Assembly (NCBI RefSeq): GCF_946479715.1
Contig: NZ_CAMLHF010000190.1
Coordinates: 1 to 10,715, forward strand
DNA length: 10,715 nucleotides
Direction of reading: 5' to 3'
Source: an uncultured Pedobacter sp.
GTDB taxonomy: Bacteria; Bacteroidota; Bacteroidia; Sphingobacteriales; Sphingobacteriaceae
Made by a program: the position numbers and the translations under genes. How positions within the stretch are numbered: the first letter of the stretch is position 1; every line of letters begins with the position of its first letter. Positions 1 through 7,653 of this stretch are shown piece after piece. The notes below the pieces were generated by a model that made no database searches, was not told where the DNA came from, and saw only the letters and a program-made list of their open reading frames with translations.

Positions 1-2275
1 GCATATGCTGGAAAAAGGCCGGATCGCCTACAACAGTTCCTGCTCCTATTCTATTCGCAAATACTAAACCTGATTTCCCGGGATTAATGTAGAACCGAAA
101 TTCTGTGGTTACAGATCCATAACGATCGTTGGTTTTATCAACCCGTTGCTGAGCGGTTAAAGATGTTTTCCAATACAACCCTTTTTTAGGGTTTGCAATA
201 TTATCACGGCTATCGTAAGTCCATCCCGCTACAAAACCGGCATAGTACTTATCCGAAAATATCTCTTCTTCTGGATGAGCGGCATTATAATCATTAAAAA
301 AACGTTCTTCGTTTCCAGATGCTGTACTTGTATAAAATGATCCTAATACTCCGCCTTCAATTTTCAGGTATTTGGTAACCTTTCTACTCAGCCTTACATC
401 CACATTTAAATAGTCGTAACGATTTCTGTAATAGGAAATTCCATCCTCTCTGTCTGATTCCTCCTCATCATCGTTATCTAAATCCAGATATTGTGTATTG
501 TTTCCAATTCCAAAGAAGTTACTCAAGTTGTTAGGCCCAAGCAAATTTGCATGCACCACAAGATCGTTATTACCCACTGCTTTCTTAAAATCACCAAGGT
601 AGTCTAGAATAAACGATTTCCTGCCAGTAGAGTAATTTGCCCAGAACTCATGTTTTGAAGCATATGGTTCTTTTCTAAAGCCCTGTTTTTCTATGATGTA
701 ACCTAAACCAATCTGTACGCCCTGATCAATGTTATAATTAAAATTAAAAAGCGGTCCTGATCTATCATACAAGAACGCATTCTTATCAAACTTGTTTACC
801 AGGGTATCATTTGCAAGACGCATCTTTGCGGTTGTTTTATCCGGCAATTCATTTGATTCATCAGTTCTATCATAAATGAATGGCTTATTTGAAACATCTT
901 GTGCAATCTGGAACTTATCTGCATCGCTCCCTCCAATCATCCTAACTTTTATCTTGGTATTTTCTTTCCCCCTTACAGAAAACACATCTCCACCTGCCAT
1001 TCCAAACAGTCTAACCTCTTTGGTTACATTAGGGTCAAATGTTCTTTTATATACCAATCTTCCATTCTTCCCCTCCTTATTGATATTATATACTGTAACC
1101 TCTACATTTCCGTTATCGGCATAATTAACATCAAAAAACTCTTTTTTATCAGAGGTCGGAACATCAACGTTTATGGATAAAAACTTATAGTATTGTAAAG
1201 CAAGCGTATCCAGTTTATCTCTTCTTGATATAAAGTGACCAATTAACTGATTGCCACTAAGCTTAAATATTGTATCTGGCATTTGCCTGAAAGAGGTATT
1301 AATAAGTTCAGTAGTTAGTTTTCCCTGAACAAACTTAACAGCATCCTTCCAGTCCTGTTCGCTGAGCTCATTTAAAAAATACCTGTCAAAGTATCGCTCA
1401 TTAAAGTTCCAATGATTTACATCTCTGATATTATCACTATAAGGCTGCAAATGAGATTTCAGCCATTGATGGTTAAGAATCCATGGAAATACTCCTGAAG
1501 TTTTATAGAACACCTTATCTCTATCTCTTGGAACAGGAATATAGGTAGTTTCTCCCTTTTCTTTCTGAGCCAACCAGCGCCAGTTATCTTCATGCCTATC
1601 CCAATCGCCCAAAACAAAATCCAATAACCTGGCCCTAAGTGTTAGTTTCTGGTCTGAAGTATGGTCGTTGTCTTCCTGTATTTTGCGCTGTACTTTAGCT
1701 GTATTATCTGTTTCTTCTTCAAAAGGTGATCTTGGTTCCAATAAATAGGCAGCGTTTGCAAACTTTTCTCTATACTCTCCAAGTCCCGGGTCATCTGCTA
1801 CATATACGATCTCTGGTTTAGAGTGGGCAAGCTCAAGGGCTTCTGCCAGAGGAGGAACAATTAAAGCTGCAAAAGGGTGATTAGTTGAAACCTGGTCCTG
1901 AGCAATGTCTTTAGCTATAGTTGGTCTTAAACTTTCAGGTAAACCCTGTTCCGGATACTTTTGTATTGTTCTTAAAGCATATTCTCTGCCAGTTGGATCT
2001 ACTAACCGTAAAGAACGGGTTTGCATGCCCCCTCCAAGTTTAACGATCTTTAGTCCTCCTTTTTCTTTCTGAAGATCTATAATGCGCACTTTTACAGGGG
2101 TTGCCCATATTTTACGATAACTTTCGCCCAGCCAAAAACGGTGAAAGCCACTTACGCTATTATACTCGGGTGCAATAGCAACTGTAATTGAATCTGTCGG
2201 TTTCTGTGTCTGTCCTATCGCAGGGATAGACAAAGTAATAAAAACAGCACTTAAGAGCTTCTTTAGAGGGCGCAT
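1..2275 (-). CDS. Outer-membrane BamA/D15-type beta-barrel protein with N-terminal kinase-like domain (partial, runs off left edge)
   Basis: An open frame of 758 codons starts at the ATG at 2275 and has no stop before the window edge; the C-terminus is missing. Residues 1-21 form a Sec signal peptide (basic MRPLKK, hydrophobic core, cleavage near AIG-Q). Residues about 75-255 resemble a protein-kinase fold: glycine-rich GGG at 81-83, a possible ATP lysine or arginine near YALRTIQK (99-106), a catalytic-loop-like DWDRHEDN (224-231) and a DFG-equivalent PRDRD (249-253). Residues 420-457 carry glycine/aspartate-rich motifs (GMAGGDVF, GGSDADKF). From about 500 on, alternating beta strands with aromatic residues, GWTYDSRDNIANPKKG and GDPAFF fit the BamA/TamA surface-antigen barrel. 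In Bacteroidota this region usually follows a calcineurin-like phosphoesterase domain, which is absent here. The start lies one base after the upstream stop, so translation is probably coupled. Barrel and family are confident; kinase activity and substrate are inference. Confidence 0.85.
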   Translation of the reverse strand, partial: MRPLKKLLSAVFITLSIPAIGQTQKPTDSITVAIAPEYNSVSGFHRFWLGESYRKIWATPVKVRIIDLQKEKGGLKIVKLGGGMQTRSLRLVDPTGREYALRTIQKYPEQGLPESLRPTIAKDIAQDQVSTNHPFAALIVPPLAEALELAHSKPEIVYVADDPGLGEYREKFANAAYLLEPRSPFEEETDNTAKVQRKIQEDNDHTSDQKLTLRARLLDFVLGDWDRHEDNWRWLAQKEKGETTYIPVPRDRDKVFYKTSGVFPWILNHQWLKSHLQPYSDNIRDVNHWNFNERYFDRYFLNELSEQDWKDAVKFVQGKLTTELINTSFRQMPDTIFKLSGNQLIGHFISRRDKLDTLALQYYKFLSINVDVPTSDKKEFFDVNYADNGNVEVTVYNINKEGKNGRLVYKRTFDPNVTKEVRLFGMAGGDVFSVRGKENTKIKVRMIGGSDADKFQIAQDVSNKPFIYDRTDESNELPDKTTAKMRLANDTLVNKFDKNAFLYDRSGPLFNFNYNIDQGVQIGLGYIIEKQGFRKEPYASKHEFWANYSTGRKSFILDYLGDFKKAVGNNDLVVHANLLGPNNLSNFFGIGNNTQYLDLDNDDEEESDREDGISYYRNRYDYLNVDVRLSRKVTKYLKIEGGVLGSFYTSTASGNEERFFNDYNAAHPEEEIFSDKYYAGFVAGWTYDSRDNIANPKKGLYWKTSLTAQQRVDKTNDRYGSVTTEFRFYINPGKSGLVFANRIGAGTVVGDPAFFQHM

Positions 2276-2276
2276 A

Positions 2277-4646
2277 TTAGTTAATTATTCTTTTTAAGGT
2301 TACTCCTATCCTCAGCGCCTTTAATCCCTCTACACCTTGTAATTCTTCTATTTCTAAATATTCAAGATCATTGTTCAGTAAACCAACATTCTGCAGCTTT
2401 TTAATATAGCCCAGATATTCTCTAGCTTCTGAACTGTTAAAATACACAATTGATATTTTACCAGGCTGTGTTAACCGCTCTGATGTGTCTTTGATATGAG
2501 CTTTATCAATTCGTTTTTTAACCATCTGGTAACGAATATTGTAGCTACCCTCTACATCAAACCTTTGTTCATCAATTCTAAAACTCACATCTATAGGCTT
2601 ATCGTAAACGAAAATAAGCTGTGTTGTTTCAAGAGGTAAAGAAAAATATGGACCTAAGTTACTGGTTGTTTGAGCAATTTCGGCTAGTACTCTCAGCTGT
2701 TTCAATCGGAATGTACCGAGTAAATTTTCAGGCACGGGAATTTTAGGGGCAATAGATTGTCCCAGATAAATATCAAATTCAACACCATCTGTTCTAAACT
2801 TCTCAAAATAGCTTGGATAAATATTCTGAATTTCAGTATTAAATTCATCAAGGTGGCGTGTTACCGCAACATTTATCATTTGCATGCTTTTTTCGTAGCG
2901 TTCTCTGTTTTCAAAAACCTTTCCGTTAACACTCGTAAGCATGAAATATCTATCTATTATGCTTTTTATTTCTGGGTGTGTATCTCGCAGATGATTTAAT
3001 GAGGTCGGTATCTGTCTTTGTAAGTAATCTTCTGTTTTTAAGATTTCCCGATCTGAAAGCTCATCAAGATCTTTATATTTCCAAATTGCTGCTTCATGAG
3101 GTATATCACTTTCTTTACAAGCCGAAATAGTATTCCTCACAGCATTAAGTGTTTCTTCAAGAATCTCGAAATGAACATACAGATCTCTCCTAATTGCTGC
3201 ATTACGCTGTATGCTTGAGTTTCTTATGTCTACAGCTCCATAAAAAGGATATACATTTCTAAAGAAAATAGGTTCAATAGGCAGATTTCTGTCTCTGGCA
3301 CCTGATTGGATGTAATTAAGCGCTGCTTCATGGAAACGCCACTGAACAGAAGGCTGCAAGGCAGTAAACTTATCTGTTATTACATCCTGAATTTCGTTAT
3401 TAAAATCTATAATTATGTTATGAAAGAGCTGTGCCAATAAAGGAAACGCTGCTTCTATTTTTGTGAGGGTATTTCCGTTAAATTTGGTAGAATCTTTTGT
3501 ATATAACTCAAGAGCTCCAACAAGTTTTCCATTATAAAACAACGGAAACAAGGCATACGACTTAATGCCTACCTCATCTAACAGACTAAGCATAGGATAA
3601 ATTTCCGGCTCTTCGTCTGCTATATCCGGGAAAATTAATGTTCGCGGATGGTCAAGATAGTCTTCGATGAGGCTGGAATATTCAGTATCATCCATACCCT
3701 TTTCTTTTGCCAGCTGAACTACCTTACTTTGAAAACCTGATTGATCATTGATCAGTAGTTTTTTGTTTAATTTAAGATAAGGCAGCATCCCAAAGTTTAC
3801 TTCATCAGATCCTACAAGGGTTTTCAGCGCAGTAGCTATATCCCTGCTATGTTGTCCGTTTTGAGATTCATTATGTTCAATAACTAGATTTTTGACTGTT
3901 TCAAGAGCATATTCATCTGTAACATCAGTTAAGGTTACAATTGATATCCCCTCAATACTAAAGATCTCAGGCGGTATTAGTTTTGTTAATATCTTTAATG
4001 AGTTTCGCTCATCTTTAATATAATCCTTAACATCCTTTAAATTATATTCGGGTAGTTTTGTTTTTGCCCTGATATCCAAAAACCTGGTATCCACATTTAA
4101 GCGATAATACTTCAATAAATGAGTTTTAGGATCTATAATAGACTTAATGGTGAATTTGTTATTGCTTAAAGAGAAGTTGTAAAATTTCTCCAGAATAAGG
4201 TTATAAAAGGTGGCCAGAAGATTTTTATCCATCTCCTTTTTTGATGGCAAACTCAGGTCCGACTTTAAGCTGCACATTGATGGTTCCATGAATACACTAT
4301 AAAATGCATCAGTACCATAATGAAAACATGGAGAAATGGGTGTGCCTATTGCCCAGAATTGTTGGCTTTCATCATTAATAATAGGCGATAATGAGGTATA
4401 AATTAATTCAAAAAGCGTAGCGTAATTTTTAGCGCTCTCTGGAGGTATCGGACTTCTGAGCTCGGGATAATGATTAAATTGCTCAAGGATATATCTGTAA
4501 AAGTTAATCTTGGCTGTTTTTTCCTTGTTTGCTCTTTGTTGAATATACTCAATAAACGGATTTAAGGACAATTTAATATCCGCACCTATCGGATGTTTTC
4601 CTGGCTCCTTTATTGTTTGATTTAGATTTAATGTTATTGATTGCAT
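2277..4646 (-). CDS. GAF domain-containing protein, large Bacteroidota-type, output unknown
   Basis: This 789-residue protein has no signal peptide or membrane segment, so it is probably cytoplasmic. Residues about 285-415 look like a GAF small-molecule-sensing domain, with the typical core strands ALFPLFYNGKLVGALELYT (365-383) following a segment with TLIFPDIADEE. After it come largely helical regions with a distinctive stretch at 465-489 (VYPFYGAVDIRNSS, then RNAAIRRDL) that I recall as conserved in Bacteroidota GAF proteins. The C-terminal part (about 590-789) holds further helices and strands I cannot assign. No histidine kinase, GGDEF, HD, helix-turn-helix or phosphatase output domain is visible. 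The GAF region has no cysteine (cysteines sit at 107, 125 and 510), which argues against a covalently bound bilin. It is first in a two-gene unit with the outer-membrane protein and is preceded by a good promoter. Ligand and role are unknown. Confidence 0.8.
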   Translation of the reverse strand: MQSITLNLNQTIKEPGKHPIGADIKLSLNPFIEYIQQRANKEKTAKINFYRYILEQFNHYPELRSPIPPESAKNYATLFELIYTSLSPIINDESQQFWAIGTPISPCFHYGTDAFYSVFMEPSMCSLKSDLSLPSKKEMDKNLLATFYNLILEKFYNFSLSNNKFTIKSIIDPKTHLLKYYRLNVDTRFLDIRAKTKLPEYNLKDVKDYIKDERNSLKILTKLIPPEIFSIEGISIVTLTDVTDEYALETVKNLVIEHNESQNGQHSRDIATALKTLVGSDEVNFGMLPYLKLNKKLLINDQSGFQSKVVQLAKEKGMDDTEYSSLIEDYLDHPRTLIFPDIADEEPEIYPMLSLLDEVGIKSYALFPLFYNGKLVGALELYTKDSTKFNGNTLTKIEAAFPLLAQLFHNIIIDFNNEIQDVITDKFTALQPSVQWRFHEAALNYIQSGARDRNLPIEPIFFRNVYPFYGAVDIRNSSIQRNAAIRRDLYVHFEILEETLNAVRNTISACKESDIPHEAAIWKYKDLDELSDREILKTEDYLQRQIPTSLNHLRDTHPEIKSIIDRYFMLTSVNGKVFENRERYEKSMQMINVAVTRHLDEFNTEIQNIYPSYFEKFRTDGVEFDIYLGQSIAPKIPVPENLLGTFRLKQLRVLAEIAQTTSNLGPYFSLPLETTQLIFVYDKPIDVSFRIDEQRFDVEGSYNIRYQMVKKRIDKAHIKDTSERLTQPGKISIVYFNSSEAREYLGYIKKLQNVGLLNNDLEYLEIEELQGVEGLKALRIGVTLKRIIN

Positions 4647-4679
4647 TGATCTATTCGTTACAGAACCTTAATAACAACA

Positions 4680-4705
4680 TTAAAGCGCTGAAATAAATTC
4701 TTTAA
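4680..4705 (-). repeat. Inverted repeat in the leader of the GAF gene
   Basis: TTAAAG at 4680-4685 and CTTTAA at 4700-4705 are complementary arms around a 14-base loop. They lie between the predicted transcription start (near 4719) and the GAF start codon at 4646, so they would sit in the 5' leader. The stem is short and AT-rich and could be chance; it is not followed by a T-run like a terminator. Confidence 0.25.
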
Positions 4706-4725
4706 TATAAATAAAAATAACTTGT

Positions 4726-4733
4726 CAAAGGTA
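4726..4733 (-). promoter_or_regulatory. Bacteroidota sigma-A -7 promoter box for the GAF/outer-membrane gene pair
   Basis: On the minus strand the sequence reads TACCTTTG, an exact match to the Bacteroidota -7 consensus TAnnTTTG. It lies in the only sizeable intergenic gap of the window and about 80 bases upstream of the GAF start codon, giving a leader of about 70 bases. No clear -33 TTTG is seen at the usual spacing of about 19 bases; the nearest T-run (GGTTTT) is slightly too far away. The region where -33 should be is instead occupied by a TAGGTAA repeat pair, so activator-dependent use is possible (inference). Confidence 0.5.
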
Positions 4734-4751
4734 GCACCTGTATTTGCATAA

Positions 4752-4769
4752 TAGGTAAAACCTAGGTAA
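4752..4769. repeat. Direct repeat TAGGTAA x2 upstream of the promoter, possible operator
   Basis: TAGGTAA occurs at 4752-4758 and again at 4763-4769, a period of 11 bases or about one helical turn. An inverted partner, TTTACCT, lies at 4788-4794 directly after the stop codon of the upstream lipoprotein gene. The pair would fall roughly 33 to 50 bases upstream of the predicted start of transcription, where a class II activator would bind. This is sequence pattern only; no regulator can be named. Confidence 0.35.
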
Positions 4770-4795
4770 TTATTTAATCTGATTCTGTTTACCTC

Positions 4796-5665
4796 TTAAG
4801 GAGTATACTTGAATTTTATAATGTTGCCGTCTGTTAGTTCATCTCCTTCATTAGAGATATACAGATTTAGATCTTTATCAAATGCAATTCCTTCTGGCTG
4901 GTTAAATATTGACGAACTTAAATGATGGGCTTCTTTGACCTTCCATTTATCATCGGTAATGACCAATAATTTACTTACTGATGAAATAATATACCACTCT
5001 TTCGTTTTAGGATTTTTAGCCATTGCCGAAGCTCTTAACTCAGTTCTAAATTTGGGATAAACAGCTTTAATTTCTTTTAAATCAATCTTAAAACTACCCG
5101 AGGCAACTAAAGTATCCTGAGATGGTTGATAGTCCAATATGTATCCGGTTGCCGTTTTGGCTTTTTTATCTACCGGACAGTTTTTACACAGAATATACAA
5201 CTTGCTGGTAGCAGCATCGGCGTATAAGCTTTCGTACTCGGCTTTTGGTATCAGGTGTTTTGTTTCCTTCACTAGATCAGATTTTTCTTTAATTGCCTCA
5301 GAGAAAGGAAAAGAAAAAAGGGCTCCGCTGCTTTTAAGGACAAAGACCCTATCATGAAATATGCTGACATCTTCATAATCTCCTCTTGAGCCAAATTTCA
5401 TATTCTTTTGGTCCTTTACATCCCATTTTTGTCTGAACAATTTACCCTCTTCATCCTGAATGCTATAGATAGTATCGCTATTACTGTCGTGAAACGCAAT
5501 ACCTGATATTTCAAGCAAACTTGATGGCATATTGAACTTATCAGGTTTAGTTAAATCATAACCCTTTGGACTTGTATATTTTCCCAATGGACTTTTGCAT
5601 GCATAGGTTCCAAAAAGAGCTAATAAAACAATAATACATAAACACCTAGAGTAGATTCGTTTCAT
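4796..5665 (-). CDS. SdiA-regulated / phytase-like beta-propeller lipoprotein
   Basis: This 289-residue protein starts with a lipoprotein-type signal peptide (MKRIYSR, hydrophobic core, LFGTYAC with the lipidated cysteine at 23). The lipobox is loose, as often in Bacteroidota, and there is no acidic surface-export signal after the cysteine, so it is probably held on the periplasmic side. The mature part shows the repeating propeller motifs of the SdiA-regulated/YjiK family: EISGIAF (52-58), GDYEDV (95-100), YESLYAD (144-150), and QPEGIAF followed by LYISNEGD (256-275). The last motif resembles the calcium-site motif of beta-propeller phytases, but the other phytase signatures are not obvious. 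A CKNC pair lies at 160-163. The gene follows ppk1 by 13 bases and is probably co-transcribed with it. Substrate is unknown; a role in phosphate or phosphoester handling is inferred from context. Confidence 0.82.
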   Translation of the reverse strand: MKRIYSRCLCIIVLLALFGTYACKSPLGKYTSPKGYDLTKPDKFNMPSSLLEISGIAFHDSNSDTIYSIQDEEGKLFRQKWDVKDQKNMKFGSRGDYEDVSIFHDRVFVLKSSGALFSFPFSEAIKEKSDLVKETKHLIPKAEYESLYADAATSKLYILCKNCPVDKKAKTATGYILDYQPSQDTLVASGSFKIDLKEIKAVYPKFRTELRASAMAKNPKTKEWYIISSVSKLLVITDDKWKVKEAHHLSSSIFNQPEGIAFDKDLNLYISNEGDELTDGNIIKFKYTP

Positions 5666-5678
5666 AAATAATTCGGAT

Positions 5679-7646
5679 TTATATGGTATCAGTATCTTTC
5701 AAAAATTTATAAATAGATTCCTGAGCATTATCGTGTAGTTGTAAGTTAACTATTTTCATTATAATCTCCTTCAATTTAGCATCATATATTGGGAAACATA
5801 CTTCAATTCGGCTATAAATATTACGGTTCATCCAATCTGCAGATCCCATATATATATCCTTATTCCCATTATTCTCAAAAATGAATATTCGACCATGTTC
5901 AAGATAGCGGTCTACAATTCGGGTTACCGTAATATTCTCACTTAATCCGGTTTGTCCTGGTATTAAACAACATATTCCTCTTACAATAAGTTGCACTCTC
6001 ACTCCTGCATGTGATGCTTCATAAAGTTTAGAGATCAGGATCTTCTCTTCAAGATTATTTAATTTTATAGTAATTCCATTGGCTAACCCCGCTTTTGCAT
6101 TTTCTATTTCTCTTTGTATAAGGTTAAGGAATTTTTGCTGTAAATTAAATTGGGCTACCAGCAAATGCTTAAAATCTATTTGATCTTCTGGTCCGGGTGC
6201 TTTTTTATTTTTACGCAAAAAACCAAATAAGGACTCAAGCTCTTTAAGCATAGGCTGATGGGAAGTGAGCAGAATTTGATCTGTATAAAACCTTGCTGTT
6301 GACTCATTTAAATTCCCGGTAGCCAGCAAACCTACAAACTCTTCTTTTCCACTTATAACCCGCTTTACAAGAGCAACTTTTGCATGCACTTTTAAATCAA
6401 TACTACTGTAAACAATCTTTACTCCTGCAGCTTTCATTTGTTTGGCCCATTTGATGTTATTGGCCTCATCAAATCTTGCTTTTAGCTCGACCAGCGCTAC
6501 TACCTTTTTGCCATTTTTTGCAGCGGTCATTAATGCACTTACAATTCTGGAGTTGTTTGCAACCCGGTAAAGTGTGGTGTAGATTTCCTGAACAAATACA
6601 TCATTTGCGGCCTCATTAAAAAACCTGAGTATTGGGTCGTAACTCTGATAAGGTACATTTACAAGTAAATCTCCTTTTAAAATCAGATTAAACAATGTAT
6701 CCTTTTCAGGGATAAGAACAGAAGATATTGAAGGCCATTTTGGATAGCTGAACGCTGCTCCATTCAATGGAAAGCTATTCAGATCTTTTAGATTATGGTA
6801 CCCTCCTCCTTCAACAACAGATGCATTACCTAGCTTTAAAGCATATATTAACCGATATAAACTCCTTAAAGGAATTCCGGGCTCAATTAGAAAGCGCGTT
6901 GCAAAACCGAAATCACGGGTTTCCAGCTGACGTTCCAAGACAGTTGTAATATCTTCTTCTGTGGCATTACCAATCTTTAGTTCGGCATCACGGGTAATCT
7001 TAAGATTGTATACTCCCTCTATTTTATCATTCGGAAAGAGGTATGTTAAGTTATGCTTAATGATGTCTTCCAAAAAAACGACGTATTTATGTCCCTCATT
7101 CTCTAAAGCATATAGGCGTTGCAAACTCTCCGAAGGAACATTGATCAACTCCAATCGTTCAGCACCAAATGCATCTTTCAGAATGACCAACTGATAGAGC
7201 TTATTATTTTCGGCAAAAAAATCGGTAAGGTCCTTATCAATACAAATTGAATAAATGTAAGCCAGTACTTCGTTAAAGAAGAGGTTTACAATTTGATCTG
7301 CTATTTGCGAAGGGATAGGTGTATTATAAATCCAATGTATATCGTGACTGGTCAGTTGCGGTAGTATTTGCTCTGCAACGATTGCTCCAAATCTTCTTTG
7401 CTGCCTGTTAATTTCTGTTTTGGCAAGCTCATAGTTTCCCTGACCATCGATACTTTGCCGGTACTCATCAACCGCCATCAACACCGGCATCCTTACCCGA
7501 TAAAATTCATCCAGATTAGAAGAATAAATAGAGAGAAACTTAATTCTTTCTAAAATTGGAACGGTATCCTTTGCTGCTTCCAGAAGCACTCTTTCATTAA
7601 ACCCAAGCCAGCTTAGATCTCTGTTAAAAAAAACCGATTCCCCCAT
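5679..7646 (-). CDS. ppk1: Polyphosphate kinase 1
   Basis: PPK1 reversibly moves the terminal phosphate of ATP onto inorganic polyphosphate at the inner face of the membrane. At 655 residues this copy is near the usual length of about 690. The N-terminal domain opens with the family signature NRDLSWLGFNERVL (8-21) and SSNLDEFYRVRMP (42-54), with the nucleotide-site asparagine at 44. The two phospholipase-D-like catalytic domains retain the key residues. By family alignment these are TLYRVA with Arg361, VELKARFDE with Arg391, LKVHAK with His421 (the autophosphorylated histidine, E. coli His435) and LEHGRIFIF with His584 (E. coli His592). GSADWMNRN (601-609) is also typical. The protein looks complete and active. 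The start is 8 bases after the HD-effector stop codon and the lipoprotein gene follows by 13 bases, so the three form a likely operon. Confidence 0.97.
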   Translation of the reverse strand: MGESVFFNRDLSWLGFNERVLLEAAKDTVPILERIKFLSIYSSNLDEFYRVRMPVLMAVDEYRQSIDGQGNYELAKTEINRQQRRFGAIVAEQILPQLTSHDIHWIYNTPIPSQIADQIVNLFFNEVLAYIYSICIDKDLTDFFAENNKLYQLVILKDAFGAERLELINVPSESLQRLYALENEGHKYVVFLEDIIKHNLTYLFPNDKIEGVYNLKITRDAELKIGNATEEDITTVLERQLETRDFGFATRFLIEPGIPLRSLYRLIYALKLGNASVVEGGGYHNLKDLNSFPLNGAAFSYPKWPSISSVLIPEKDTLFNLILKGDLLVNVPYQSYDPILRFFNEAANDVFVQEIYTTLYRVANNSRIVSALMTAAKNGKKVVALVELKARFDEANNIKWAKQMKAAGVKIVYSSIDLKVHAKVALVKRVISGKEEFVGLLATGNLNESTARFYTDQILLTSHQPMLKELESLFGFLRKNKKAPGPEDQIDFKHLLVAQFNLQQKFLNLIQREIENAKAGLANGITIKLNNLEEKILISKLYEASHAGVRVQLIVRGICCLIPGQTGLSENITVTRIVDRYLEHGRIFIFENNGNKDIYMGSADWMNRNIYSRIEVCFPIYDAKLKEIIMKIVNLQLHDNAQESIYKFLKDTDTI

Positions 7647-7653
7647 AAAGTTA

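Noticed and set aside
876..1180. Two overlapping plus-strand open frames of 82 and 93 codons
   Set aside because: They lie wholly inside the well-supported minus-strand outer-membrane gene and show only compositionally biased sequence without family motifs.
2277..4646. Phytochrome-like photoreceptor for the GAF protein
   Set aside because: The GAF region contains no cysteine for bilin attachment and no PAS or PHY partner domain is apparent.
4647..4795. Intrinsic terminator or small RNA in the intergenic region
   Set aside because: The only hairpin is a 6-base AT-rich stem in the predicted leader without a following T-run; the evidence is too weak for a terminator or RNA call.
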